Assembly (NCBI RefSeq): GCF_015477355.1
Contig: NZ_JADLRJ010000007.1
Coordinates: 248,001-312,000, forward strand
DNA length: 64,000 bases
Direction: 5' to 3'
Source: Nocardia blacklockiae
GTDB taxonomy: Bacteria > Actinomycetota > Actinomycetes > Mycobacteriales > Mycobacteriaceae
Of the stretch, positions 9,417 to 17,388 are shown piece after piece. The notes below the pieces were generated by a model. It was not told where the DNA came from and searched no databases. It saw only the letters and a program-made list of their open reading frames with translations. The position numbers and the translations under genes were made by a program. Position 1 is the stretch's first letter; each line of letters starts with the position of its first letter.

Positions 9417-10838
9417 GTGATGCGACGAACAAAAATTGTTTGCACCCTCGGGCCGGCTACCGCCTCCGAGGACCGGATCCGCGAACTCGTCGAAAGCGGC
9501 ATGGACGTGGCCCGGTTGAACTTCAGCCATGGCGAGCACTCCGATCATGCTGAGAACTACCAGAAGGTCAGGAAGGCCGCGGACCGACTGGGCCGCGCCG
9601 TAGGCATTCTCGCCGATCTGCAGGGGCCGAAGATCCGGCTCGGCAGGTTCATCGAGGGCAAGACCACCTGGGCGACGGGGGAGGAGGTGCGCATCACGGT
9701 CGACGACGTGGAGGGCACCCACGACCGCGTCTCCACCACCTACGCGCAGCTGGCCGAGGACGCCAAGCCCGGCGACCGGCTGCTCGTCGACGACGGCAAG
9801 GTCGGCCTGACCGTGGTCCGCGTCGACGGCAACGACGTGGTGTGCCGGGTCACCGAGGGCGGCCCGGTCTCGAACAACAAGGGTGTGTCGCTGCCCGGCA
9901 TGGACGTGTCGGTTCCGGCGTTGTCGGACAAGGACATCGCCGATCTGGAATTCGCCCTGAAGCTCGGCGTCGACTTCATCGCGCTGTCGTTCGTGCGCTC
10001 CCCGTCCGACGTGGAGCTGGTGCACGACGTGATGGACCGCGTCGGCCGCCGCGTGCCGGTGATCGGCAAGCTGGAGAAGCCGGAGGCCATCGACAACCTC
10101 GAGGCGATCGTGCTGGCCTTCGACGCGATCATGGTCGCCCGCGGTGACCTCGGCGTGGAGCTGCCGCTCGAGCAGGTGCCGCTGGTGCAGAAGCGCGCCA
10201 TCCAGATGGCCCGCGAGAACGCCAAACCCGTCATCGTCGCCACCCAGATGCTGGAGTCGATGATCACCAACTCCCGGCCCACCCGCGCCGAGGCGTCCGA
10301 CGTCGCGAACGCGGTGCTCGACGGCGCCGACGCGGTGATGCTCTCGGGTGAGACCTCGGTCGGCGAGTACCCGATCGACACGGTCCGCACGATGGCGCGC
10401 ATCGTGCACGCCGTGGAGTCCGAGTCCTCCGCGCAGGTGCCGCCGTTGACGCACGTGCCGCGCACCAAGCGCGGCGTCATCTCCTACGCCGCCCGCGACA
10501 TCGGCGAGCGCCTCAACGCCAAGGCGCTGGTGGCGTTCACCCAATCCGGCGACACGGTGCGCCGCCTGGCCCGGCTGCACACCACGCTGCCGCTGCTGGC
10601 GTTCACCCCCCTGCCGGAGGTGCGCAGCCAGCTCGCGCTGACCTGGGGCGTGGAGACCTTCATCGTGCCGCCGGTCGGCACCACCGACGAGATGATCGGC
10701 CAGGTCGACAAGGAGCTGCTGTCGCTGAACCGGTACGCCAAGGGCGACCTGGTGGTGATCGTGGCCGGATCCCCGCCTGGCACAATCGGTTCCACCAACC
10801 TCATCCACGTGCATCGGATCGGCGAGGAGGATCACTGA
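9417..10838 (+). CDS. pyk: pyruvate kinase
   Basis: 473 residues (472 if the adjacent in-frame ATG at 9420 is used), the normal length. Converts phosphoenolpyruvate and ADP to pyruvate and ATP. Seen: TKIVCTLGPAT, ARLNFSHG, the active-site loop VIGKLEKPEAIDN with its Lys, MVARGDLGVELP, and ATQMLESMI. The C-terminal allosteric domain is present. tesB starts 2 bp after its stop, so the two are probably co-transcribed, as in mycobacteria. Confidence 0.97.
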   Translation: MMRRTKIVCTLGPATASEDRIRELVESGMDVARLNFSHGEHSDHAENYQKVRKAADRLGRAVGILADLQGPKIRLGRFIEGKTTWATGEEVRITVDDVEGTHDRVSTTYAQLAEDAKPGDRLLVDDGKVGLTVVRVDGNDVVCRVTEGGPVSNNKGVSLPGMDVSVPALSDKDIADLEFALKLGVDFIALSFVRSPSDVELVHDVMDRVGRRVPVIGKLEKPEAIDNLEAIVLAFDAIMVARGDLGVELPLEQVPLVQKRAIQMARENAKPVIVATQMLESMITNSRPTRAEASDVANAVLDGADAVMLSGETSVGEYPIDTVRTMARIVHAVESESSAQVPPLTHVPRTKRGVISYAARDIGERLNAKALVAFTQSGDTVRRLARLHTTLPLLAFTPLPEVRSQLALTWGVETFIVPPVGTTDEMIGQVDKELLSLNRYAKGDLVVIVAGSPPGTIGSTNLIHVHRIGEEDH

Positions 10839-10839
10839 G

Positions 10840-11739
10840 GTGAGTGCATCGCTGGGCGAATCGGCCGACACCGCGCGGGGCGGCGACCTGGGCGTGCTGC
10901 TCGGGCTGCTCGATCTGGAGCAGACCGGCGAGGACGTCTTCGTCGGGCAGCACCCGGAGAAGGTGTGGAGCCGGACCTTCGGCGGGCAGCTGGTGGCGCA
11001 GGCCATCGTCGCCGCCGGCCGCACGGTCGGACCGGGACGCCCGGTGCACGCGGTCAACGCCCACTTCGTGCGCGGCGGTGACGTGAAGAAGCCGATCGAG
11101 TACCGGGTGGAACGCCACCGCGACGGCCGCTCGTTCGCGAATCGGACCGTCACCGCCCTGCAGGACGATCAGGAACTGTTCGTCATGCTGGCGGCCTTCC
11201 AGGACTGGGCCAAGGGCCTGGAGCACGCCGCGCCGCTGCCGCAGGTGCCCGATCCCGACGGCCTGCCCCGCGTCGAGGAGTCCTTCGCGGGGCTCGAGGA
11301 CCGGCTGCAGATGTTCGTGCAGGCGCCGCACCCGATCGACATGCGCTACACCAACGATCCGGCGTGGATCCTCAAGGGCACCGGCGGCACCCTCGACTAC
11401 AACCGGGTGTGGATGCGCGCCGACGGCACGCTGCCCGACGATCCGCTGATTCACGTTGCGACGCTGGGTTATTCGTCGGACACCACGGTGCTCGACTCGA
11501 TCATCACCACGCACGGGCTGTCGTGGGGTTTCGACCGCATCGTCGCGGCGACGGTGAACCACTCGATCTGGTTCCACCGCCCGTTCCGGTTCGACGAGTG
11601 GGCGCTGTACGCGACGCAGTCGCCCGTCGCGGCCGGGTCGCGCGGGCTGGCCACCGGCCACTTCTATTCGCGCGCGGGGGAATTGCTCGCGACGGTGGTG
11701 CAGGAGGGCATCATCCGCCACTTCCCGCCGCGCCGCTGA
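10840..11739 (+). CDS. tesB: acyl-CoA thioesterase II
   Basis: 299 residues with the double-hotdog TesB architecture: N-terminal half with RTFGGQLVAQAI and HFVRGGD, C-terminal half with SWGFDRIV, NHSIWFHRPFRFDEW and QEGIIR. Hydrolyses medium and long acyl-CoAs. GTG start 2 bp after the pyk stop. The gene is convergent with the hypothetical gene at 11749. Confidence 0.93.
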   Translation: MSASLGESADTARGGDLGVLLGLLDLEQTGEDVFVGQHPEKVWSRTFGGQLVAQAIVAAGRTVGPGRPVHAVNAHFVRGGDVKKPIEYRVERHRDGRSFANRTVTALQDDQELFVMLAAFQDWAKGLEHAAPLPQVPDPDGLPRVEESFAGLEDRLQMFVQAPHPIDMRYTNDPAWILKGTGGTLDYNRVWMRADGTLPDDPLIHVATLGYSSDTTVLDSIITTHGLSWGFDRIVAATVNHSIWFHRPFRFDEWALYATQSPVAAGSRGLATGHFYSRAGELLATVVQEGIIRHFPPRR

Positions 11740-11748
11740 CCCGCCGGG

Positions 11749-12150
11749 TCAGATCAGTTCGCGATTCTCTTCCAGGTCGAAGCTCTCGCGCTGGAGCGCG
11801 TGGATGGAATAGGGCACCGCGTTCGCGCCCGAAATGCTCTGCATCAGTTGCTGTTCGAGGGTGCTCAGGTTCGCCTCGGTGAGCAGGCTCTGGTCACCGA
11901 CCAGGCTGAGCGCGATCTCGTAGGTGCGGCGGTCGCTCGGGTCGGCGCCGGGATGGTCCAGTAGCCACTGGGTTTCGAGCAGGCCGTGTGCTGCCTGGTC
12001 GGGGTCGACGGGCAGGGTGAAGCGCCAGGCGAACACGTCGCTGTCGCCGACGTGGTCGTCCACCACGCGGCGCACGGTCGTCACGATTCGATCGAGTGTT
12101 TCGGGTGTCACATAAACATGGAGCGAAACATCCGAAATGCGTTTCGGCAT
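11749..12150 (-). CDS. conserved hypothetical protein
   Basis: 133 residues, soluble, acidic, no signal peptide. Sequence shows an alternating strand-helix start (SDVSLHVYVTPETLDRIV), a DVFAWRFTLPVDPDQAAHGLLETQWLL middle and a helical C-terminus. I do not recognise a family. It lies alone between tesB (convergent, 9 bp) and a phosphatase-like gene on the same strand. Confidence 0.6.
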   Translation of the reverse strand: MPKRISDVSLHVYVTPETLDRIVTTVRRVVDDHVGDSDVFAWRFTLPVDPDQAAHGLLETQWLLDHPGADPSDRRTYEIALSLVGDQSLLTEANLSTLEQQLMQSISGANAVPYSIHALQRESFDLEENRELI

Positions 12151-12264
12151 GTCTGAGTTCCTGTTCTTGTGTCGACCTTCGGTGGGAGAGTATCCGGCGG
12201 GGAGTGTAGTCCCTGCGTGCGGGAAATGGGGAGGACGCGTGCGTGTTCGGCGTTTTCGCCGAAC

Positions 12265-12888
12265 TCAGGCGCGCCGGCCGAGGCGGTCGCCGGACACCGG
12301 CGGAGGCCCGCCGCGCCGGCCGCCCGGTAACAGCACCAGGCGTGGTCTGCCGTTCGGGTCGATGTTCCGGGCGCGGTGGGTGTGCAGGGCCAGCAGCAAC
12401 GGCACCAGCGCCTCGGCGATGGTATCGCCGACCTCACAGTATTTCCGCGCCGACAAGCCGACCGGATCGGCGATGTTCTCCCGGCCCACCAGGGCGAGAT
12501 CGTCTCGCGCGCGGTCTATTTCGGCGACGGTGCGCGCGCCGCTGACCTTCGCGATGCGATATGCCTCGAGCAATGTGAAGGTGCGCGGTGCGGCGGCGGG
12601 CGCCAGCGCGACGATTTCGTCGCGGATCTGCTCGGTCATCGCGAGCACCAGATCGGCGCGATCGGCCAAGGCGGGTTTCAGTTTACGGGCCTTGAAATTC
12701 CGCGGGTCGGCGCCGAGGCCGCTGATCGTCTCGGCGGCAATGGGATCCACGCCGAAGCCGACGAGCGCGCGGGTGCCCGCGCTCTCCGCGGTCAGGTCGA
12801 GTCCGTATTCGGCGGCGAGGGCGCGCGTGAGCCGCTCGGCGATGACCGACCGGCACACATTGCCGTTGCAGACGAACAGGACGTGCAT
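12265..12888 (-). CDS. low-molecular-weight protein-tyrosine-phosphatase-like protein
   Basis: 207 residues from the ATG that begins MHVLFVCNGNVCRS; an upstream in-frame ATG would add 26 unlikely residues. The CX5R catalytic loop (Cys7...Arg13) and the fold of low-molecular-weight phosphatases are clear, with SAGT after it. The usual C-terminal general-acid motif (D-P-[YW]) appears as IADPVGLS, so the loop is IADP rather than DPY/DPW. It could be a phosphatase or an arsenate-reductase-like relative. The last ~25 residues are Gly/Pro/Arg-rich. Confidence 0.85.
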   Translation of the reverse strand: MHVLFVCNGNVCRSVIAERLTRALAAEYGLDLTAESAGTRALVGFGVDPIAAETISGLGADPRNFKARKLKPALADRADLVLAMTEQIRDEIVALAPAAAPRTFTLLEAYRIAKVSGARTVAEIDRARDDLALVGRENIADPVGLSARKYCEVGDTIAEALVPLLLALHTHRARNIDPNGRPRLVLLPGGRRGGPPPVSGDRLGRRA

Positions 12889-13035
12889 ATCGGGTACGGT
12901 AGAGCGCCGAAAACGAAACCAATAGTATGCGAAGTCCGAAATCCGCTTATTTCGTCGGATGTTCATCCCGGCGTAGCGGGTCGGTCGATGTCGTTCGCCG
13001 GGGCGACGCCGTGCGGAAAGATCGCCGGAATACTT

Positions 13036-13548
13036 TCATTCGGGATCGTTCGGATAATACGAATTCTCCCGGACGACCGGCGCCACCTTCGGCGTCATGT
13101 CGTGCACCCGGCCGCGCGCGGAGAACAGCCGCCCGCGCATGGCGACGGTCGGCGCCACCCGCGCCAGCCCGGTCGGGGTGGTCATGTCGTCGTACATGGT
13201 GTCGATGCCGCCGCGCAGGAAATACGCCTCGTGCCAGAACCCGGTGCCCCCGGAATCCTTCAGAAAGCGCTGCCACCACTGGCGATGCGGCTCCGACCGA
13301 GTCCACCGCTCCAGACTGTCGAGATCACGCCAATACTGCCGCGCCCCCCAGTGCGGCGGAAACAGCGACCAGATCACATCCTCGTGCAACAGCAGCCCGT
13401 CGGGCCGATCCCGGTGCGACCGATACAGTTTCGGCCCCAACCCGAGCAGCCGAATCACCCCCCGCGGCCTGTGCACCCGCATCCCCAGATAGATGACGAC
13501 CAGATCCGGATACTCGGACAGGTCGGCCGTAAGCCGATTCACCGGCAT
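13036..13548 (-). CDS. DUF4188-type protein
   Basis: 170 residues from the ATG at 13546-13548 (MPVNRLTADL). Seen: YLGMRVHRPRGVIRLLGLGP, DGLLLHEDVIW, QYWRDLDSLERWTRSEPHRQWW and GFWHEAYFL, the His/Trp-rich pattern I associate with DUF4188, a ferredoxin-like alpha/beta fold distantly related to heme-binding monooxygenases. Function unproven. It is the last chromosomal gene before the left att site of the integrated element. Confidence 0.7.
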   Translation of the reverse strand: MPVNRLTADLSEYPDLVVIYLGMRVHRPRGVIRLLGLGPKLYRSHRDRPDGLLLHEDVIWSLFPPHWGARQYWRDLDSLERWTRSEPHRQWWQRFLKDSGGTGFWHEAYFLRGGIDTMYDDMTTPTGLARVAPTVAMRGRLFSARGRVHDMTPKVAPVVRENSYYPNDPE

Positions 13549-13635
13549 GCGCGACCTCCACTCGACGACCGTCGGAATTGCCGTCACAGGGAAGTACGGA
13601 ACAGGAGGAGGACCGGTTCGATGCGAGACTCGCAT

Positions 13636-13690
13636 TGGTGCCGAGTGTGGGACTCGAACCCACACGTCCGTGAGGACAACGGTTTTTGAG
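13636..13690. repeat. left attachment site: 3' half of tRNA-Leu, partial copy
   Basis: 55 bp identical to 24838-24892. It covers the CCA end through the anticodon loop (minus-strand sense) and then diverges. It is not a tRNA gene, as the 5' half is missing. On the usual logic of tRNA integration this is the displaced chromosomal 3' end, while the intact tRNA at the other border was restored by the element's own attP. Confidence 0.93.
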
Positions 13691-13807
13691 TTTGTCGCTC
13701 TCGGCGTTTGGGTTCGTTGGCCGTGGTTGGCCTCCGTGGCTGCACCTGCCTGACCTGCGAATCTCCGTGTTGGGATCGTTGGCAGGAATCGGGCAGGTTG
13801 CGCACCA

Positions 13808-13826
13808 CTGCGGACCAACTGCGGAC
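13808..13826 (+). repeat. 19-bp repeat, left copy (candidate integrase arm site)
   Basis: CTGCGGACCAACTGCGGAC, itself two CTGCGGAC units separated by CAA. An identical copy in the same orientation is at 24771-24789, inside the 3' end of int. One copy lies near each end of the element (118 bp and 48 bp from the att cores), as expected for arm-type binding sites of a tyrosine integrase. Confidence 0.55.
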
Positions 13827-13840
13827 GAAGTCTCGACCGT

Positions 13841-13869
13841 TGCTCCCCGGCTACGAGAGTCGGGGAGCA
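13841..13869. terminator. 9-bp hairpin downstream of the DUF2188 gene
   Basis: Perfect arms TGCTCCCCG (13841-13849) and CGGGGAGCA (13861-13869), loop 11 bases. It lies 22 bp past the stop of the minus-strand gene at 13892, so it could end that transcript. Confidence 0.5.
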
Positions 13870-13891
13870 CGGCCGCCTAGTTGGTTACCGT

Positions 13892-14116
13892 CTAGCCCTT
13901 CGGCGGATACGGATCAGAACCGTACGTGTACTCGGTCTCGATCGTCCCGTCCTGGCGCAGGATCGTCAGCTGACTGGGCTGGTTAGCCACAGCAACCTTG
14001 CGCCCGGCGTCGACAGCCGCGGACTTCGTGTAGTGGTTCGAGAGGACGCGCCCCTCGTGCTTGACGGACCAGTTCCCGTCATTGGGAACAACCCAATACC
14101 GTTTGCGCGTCGCCAT
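13892..14116 (-). CDS. DUF2188 domain protein
   Basis: 74 residues. Pattern matches small DUF2188 proteins: RYWVVPNDGNWSVKHEGR, a helix with aromatic/Ala residues (TKSAAVDAGRKVAVANQP), then LTILRQDGTIETEYTYG. These occur widely in bacteria and on mobile elements; no activity is known to me. First gene inside the element on the left, read toward the att site. Confidence 0.75.
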   Translation of the reverse strand: MATRKRYWVVPNDGNWSVKHEGRVLSNHYTKSAAVDAGRKVAVANQPSQLTILRQDGTIETEYTYGSDPYPPKG

Positions 14117-14365
14117 TGGACACGCCTCCTAACAGCCAGAATTTGTCCGGCAGCTTCCCCGATGTCGGATCGGGGCAGGCTAGGTGAGGTATGTTCTGGG
14201 TGCACACCGCCAAGTGCAAACCCTGGAACGGGCCTCGTGCCGGATGCCTCGGTCGAGGCTCGTTCTGGCTAGCCGTAGACACTACACCTAGGGCCCGACA
14301 ACTCTTGCAACACAACATCTTGTGAGTCACAAAGGTGTAGTTTGCCGGGATCCTCTTGAGGAGCC

Positions 14366-14617
14366 TCACCAGGTGCGGTGTCCAAACGCACCCGTCGTGT
14401 ACCGGACCCGCCAACGCATGACATCCGGACGTTCGGGGACTCCGTAGCCCGAACGAAAGTCGATCTTCACGGGCCACTCGTTCGTTTTTGCCAGCTCATC
14501 CTCGACGAACTTCGTGATGTAGTTCGCGATTGCGTTGCCGTCGCTGCCGAGGCTGCGCGGAACGTAGACGTCGATGCTTCCACTGCGGTATTCGTTCATG
14601 GCATCGATGATGAGCAA
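14366..14617 (-). CDS. small hypothetical protein of the element
   Basis: 83 residues from a TTG, or 77 from the ATG at 14597-14599. Soluble, mixed alpha/beta (SIDVYVPRSLGSDGNAIANY, then an acidic helix and a basic WRVRYTTG end). No recognised family. No clear Shine-Dalgarno for either start. A sequence resembling an actinobacterial LexA box lies directly upstream (14621-14636). Confidence 0.5.
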   Translation of the reverse strand: MLIIDAMNEYRSGSIDVYVPRSLGSDGNAIANYITKFVEDELAKTNEWPVKIDFRSGYGVPERPDVMRWRVRYTTGAFGHRTW

Positions 14618-14920
14618 GCGGGGAACGTTTGTTCGAAGACACGCCGCAGAGTTGCTGTCTTGGGGACTGGACAGGGGATAGGTCGTCTATCCATCGCCGA
14701 CGTCTCTTCCCCGTCCTTCCTCATACTGGCCATCCTCAGTGGAAGTCGGCCGTGTCAAGGATGCCCATGGGCACCGCGTAGCGGACACCGAAGGTGGTCC
14801 TTGACTCGGTCGGCTGGAGCGAGACCATCAGGCCGCGAGGAAGGTGGGGGTTTGCTCATGTCGTACCGCAGGTCCTTCGTCCCTATTGAGACCGGTTGCG
14901 CATAAGTAGCGTGGCTTCGC
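14618..14920. other. intergenic region, 303 bp, within the element
   Basis: Separates divergent small genes. Apart from the LexA-box-like site at its left edge I see no gene, strong hairpin or confident promoter. Confidence 0.5.
14621..14636. promoter_or_regulatory. LexA (SOS) box-like site
   Basis: GGGAACGTTTGTTCGA compared with the actinobacterial consensus TCGAAC-N4-GTTCGA: the right half is perfect and the left half differs at two bases. It lies 3 bp upstream of the TTG (21 bp upstream of the ATG) of the minus-strand gene ending at 14366. A single near-match may be chance. Confidence 0.35.
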
Positions 14921-15238
14921 ATGTCCAACGATTCGGATGAGAACCCGACTAGCGAAGAGACCCTTGCTACAAGCGAGGCCATGCTGAACAGCGGTGAGAC
15001 GGAGCGCCTTATCGCTGACGCGCGCAAGACGATTGCCAGAGCGAACGAGCTGGGGCGCCTGGATATCGTGGAAAAGGCTGGCGCGATAATCGACAACCTG
15101 ACCGAGAAGCACGAGGCCCTTGCTTCATCACACGCCGACCATCAGCGTGCGAAGGCCGCGTTGGCCGAGGCCAAGGCTGAATACGAAGCCGCGGAGGCGC
15201 GGCTTCGAGCTGCTGAAGACGGTCTAGCGGAAGGGTGA
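14921..15238 (+). CDS. small acidic coiled-coil protein of the element
   Basis: 105 residues, acidic, without hydrophobic segments. From about residue 25 it is Ala/Glu/Lys-rich with heptad-like spacing (IADARKTIARANELGRLDIVEKAG; ALAEAKAEYEAAEARLRAAEDGL), so a coiled coil is likely. No family recognised. Followed by a 341-bp gap with GC-rich palindromes. Confidence 0.6.
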   Translation: MSNDSDENPTSEETLATSEAMLNSGETERLIADARKTIARANELGRLDIVEKAGAIIDNLTEKHEALASSHADHQRAKAALAEAKAEYEAAEARLRAAEDGLAEG

Positions 15239-15579
15239 CGACAAGCAGTCGACCTGGTGGAGATCCGGCGGTTTCGGGATCGACTGCGGGAGGTCGGTCG
15301 GGTACGGCTGGCGTCGCGCCCAGCACTGCTCGGTGATGCAAGAAGTGCTCAGACAGGAATGGTCGGCGTTCTGCCACGTCGCCAAAGCGGCGCCGACGCG
15401 CCCGACGGGCCCGCCTGCCGGAGCTTGCGTAGGCCGGCGGTTGCGCGGCGCCGCGTGGCGGCGCCGCTCGGCGGCGCGCCAGCGCCGCCCTTGATCCTGT
15501 AGAGCTGAATTCGGCAACGACCTATGCAGGTGAGTGCATTAGCTCGCCGAAACAGCTTGCGGCAGGCCAGACTTGGAGC
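15239..15579. other. gene-free stretch with GC-rich palindromes
   Basis: 341 bp between the coiled-coil gene and the methyltransferase gene. An 81-codon GTG ORF (15257-15502) crosses it but has Arg/Ala/Pro composition typical of a chance ORF. The right part holds nested palindromes (15445-15489); candidate roles are terminator, replication origin or transfer locus. Confidence 0.5.
15445..15489. repeat. nested GC palindromes
   Basis: Two copies of the self-complementary GCGGCGCCGC (15445-15454 and 15458-15467) followed by an inverted repeat GGCGGCGC / GCGCCGCC (15470-15477, 15482-15489). The block could fold into several alternative hairpins. Role unknown. Confidence 0.6.
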
Positions 15580-16413
15580 ATGGCTGAGCTTGCGCTGACG
15601 GCGGACCGTCGTGAAGAACTAGCCGGGTTACTGGGCGACGAGCAACGTCTGCGGACGGAATACCCCAAGGTGGCCGAATACCTCGATACGGCGCCGATGC
15701 TCCCCGGCACGGACGACGATCGCGCCGATGCCGCGTTCGATCTGCGGTTCGTTCACTACATGACCGGCGGGTCGACGGTCAGCACGAATCCCTACTGGGA
15801 CATCGTGGCACCCTCGGTGTTCGAACATGAGGGACGCCGCGTTGTGAACGGCGGGCGCACGCAGGGCAGCGCGCGTCTCGGCTTCGCTCAGACCATTCTG
15901 CAAGCCGCGTACGCCTACGCGATCCCTTCACCGGAAACTATCGGCTGGCTAAGCGAGTTCTGCGCCGGGCATCCGGTTGTCGAACTCGGAGCGGGCCGCG
16001 GTTACTGGGCTGCGCAGCTGGTCAATGCCGGGTTGGAAGTCGATGCGTACGACTCCGAGCCGCCGGACAGCACCGAGAACGCGTCGTTCGGACAGGCGGT
16101 TGGCCAACTGGACGTATGGGCCACTGTCGATGACCTCGAAGCGTACGCGACACGATCCGCGAACGAGTCGGACGTGCTGTTCCTTTGCTGGCCTCCGGGC
16201 TGGGGAAACACAATGGCCTCCGAAGCACTCGCGGCTTTCGAGGCTGCTGACGGTGAGCGATTGGTCTACATCGGCGAACAGAAAGGCGGAAAGACCGGAG
16301 ACAACGCTTTCTTCGATGCGCTCGCGGACCGATGGACCCTGAGTTCCGAAGACCCCGGGTTTGTCTCGTGGTGGAATCTGTCGGACCGCGCTCAAGCGTG
16401 GGTTCGGAAATGA
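15580..16413 (+). CDS. class I SAM-dependent methyltransferase, element cargo
   Basis: 277 residues. Motif I is HPVVELGAGRGYWAAQL (from about residue 131), followed by an acidic strand end (VDAYD) for the SAM ribose. Near residue 198 DVLFLCWPPGWGN resembles the catalytic [DNS]PP[YFW] loop of amino-methylating enzymes. N-terminal ~125 residues form an unassigned helical part. Substrate unknown: DNA, protein or small molecule are all possible. Its place in the element's left cargo area suggests host or self modification, which is inference. A hairpin terminator follows the stop. Confidence 0.75.
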   Translation: MAELALTADRREELAGLLGDEQRLRTEYPKVAEYLDTAPMLPGTDDDRADAAFDLRFVHYMTGGSTVSTNPYWDIVAPSVFEHEGRRVVNGGRTQGSARLGFAQTILQAAYAYAIPSPETIGWLSEFCAGHPVVELGAGRGYWAAQLVNAGLEVDAYDSEPPDSTENASFGQAVGQLDVWATVDDLEAYATRSANESDVLFLCWPPGWGNTMASEALAAFEAADGERLVYIGEQKGGKTGDNAFFDALADRWTLSSEDPGFVSWWNLSDRAQAWVRK

Positions 16414-16417
16414 AATC

Positions 16418-16446
16418 GCCCCCGATCGCAAAGTGTGATCGGGGGC
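16418..16446. terminator. hairpin between convergent methyltransferase and repressor genes
   Basis: Perfect 10-bp arms GCCCCCGATC (16418-16427) and GATCGGGGGC (16437-16446), loop 9 bases, placed 4 bp after the methyltransferase stop and 27 bp from the repressor stop. Likely a bidirectional terminator, though without a clear T-run. Confidence 0.6.
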
Positions 16447-16473
16447 CTCGCTACATTCCTGGAACCGATAGGT

Positions 16474-17148
16474 TCAAGACCCTGGTTTGAGATTCATTCT
16501 GAATACAAAGGCGTCGTATCGATCTCGCGGATACGAAACGTCCGATATCATAATGACACGCCCTTTGGATGTGACAAACCGTTGATGAACGGTTTTGACG
16601 ATATCTCCGGGCGTTGTCTGCAACCATTCTGCGTGGGATGCGACCGGGATGCGGTCTGCAACCGTCTCTTCCAGGGTAGCGGCGTCTGCGGTGCCTTCGA
16701 CGTCGATCGGCTGGTACGAGTCCGATATCGAGATCGGTCGCCCAGCGTCAGTCGCCCGTGTGATGATGTAGGTGACCTCCGTCCCGACCGGGACACGGAG
16801 TAGTTCGGCTACTTGTTCGGAGGCGGGGACGCGCGAAGTGGTTCGAGCTACCTGGACAGTGCTCTCCGACTCGTTTCCGAAGGTCACTTCTGGGTCCTCC
16901 ATTTGACGCTCGGGTGAAATCCGGATCAGATTTGGGCGATCCGCAACGAACACACCGCGGCGACGTACCGAACGTACGAGTCCCTGGCTTTGCAACAGAT
17001 CGAGCGCTTTCCGGACGACGATATCCGAAACTTCGTTTCGGGATGCAATCTCCGAATAGCTCGGAAGCTGCGTTCCTGGCGGCAATTCCCCGGAGCGGAT
17101 TCGACGGGCGTATTCGCCTGCAATAGATACGTAGGCCGGTTCCGCCAT
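16474..17148 (-). CDS. GntR-family transcriptional repressor (KorSA-like)
   Basis: 224 residues from ATG 17146-17148, chosen because GAAGGGA lies upstream; an in-frame ATG at 17193 would add 15 residues. Winged helix at residues ~1-70 (AGEYARRIRSGELPPGTQLP, SEIASRNEVSDIVVRKALDLL, GLVRSVRRRGVFV) followed by a UTRA-type effector domain (SRVPASEQVAELL, ...ISDSYQPI, IMISDVSYP). In pSAM2 the GntR-family KorSA represses pra and itself. Six CGTATACG palindromes lie before this gene and before the Pra-like gene, fitting the same role. Codon use is more A/T-rich than chromosomal neighbours. Confidence 0.88.
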   Translation of the reverse strand: MAEPAYVSIAGEYARRIRSGELPPGTQLPSYSEIASRNEVSDIVVRKALDLLQSQGLVRSVRRRGVFVADRPNLIRISPERQMEDPEVTFGNESESTVQVARTTSRVPASEQVAELLRVPVGTEVTYIITRATDAGRPISISDSYQPIDVEGTADAATLEETVADRIPVASHAEWLQTTPGDIVKTVHQRFVTSKGRVIMISDVSYPRDRYDAFVFRMNLKPGS

Positions 17149-17211
17149 TGGGTACAATCCCTTCGATTCGTCGATCGCGCGTGTGACAATCACGTCGATT
17201 GTACCTTACTT

Positions 17212-17219
17212 CGTATACG
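17212..17219. promoter_or_regulatory. CGTATACG palindrome upstream of the repressor gene
   Basis: Single copy of the 8-bp palindrome found five more times at 17786-17898. Located 64 bp before the repressor ATG, so consistent with autoregulation. Confidence 0.6.
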
Positions 17220-17241
17220 CAATTGAGTGTGTGGGTGGGTG

Positions 17242-17388
17242 TCAATATATCGACTTATTCGAATGCGTATCAGACTCCTCGGGACCATCCTTCGGCCTTC
17301 GTTCCGGCCAGTACGTAATAAGGCAGTACACGGCCACCGACGCGCCGATCGCCGCGAGCAGGATCCCGAGTGCACTCCAGACGCTCAC
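17242..17388 (-). CDS. very small single-helix membrane protein
   Basis: 48 residues from the GTG that overlaps the stop of the upstream gene (GTGA at 17385-17388). One hydrophobic helix (VWSALGILLAAIGASVAVYC) follows the first residues; the tail is charged and hydrophilic. The overlap and the clean single-helix profile support a real gene. No family recognised. It lies between the repressor and the operator cluster and is read in the repressor's direction. Confidence 0.55.
   Translation of the reverse strand: MSVWSALGILLAAIGASVAVYCLITYWPERRPKDGPEESDTHSNKSIY

Noticed and set aside
13636-13690. tRNA-like sequence as a second tRNA-Leu gene
   Set aside because: Only the 3' half from the anticodon loop is present; the 5' half is unrelated sequence. 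It is the att duplicate.
13808-13826. CRISPR-type or transposon end repeat
   Set aside because: Only two copies exist, both just inside the att sites, which fits integrase binding better.
15257-15502. 81-codon plus-strand ORF
   Set aside because: Arg/Ala/Pro-rich, runs through nested palindromes, no Shine-Dalgarno and no family resemblance.
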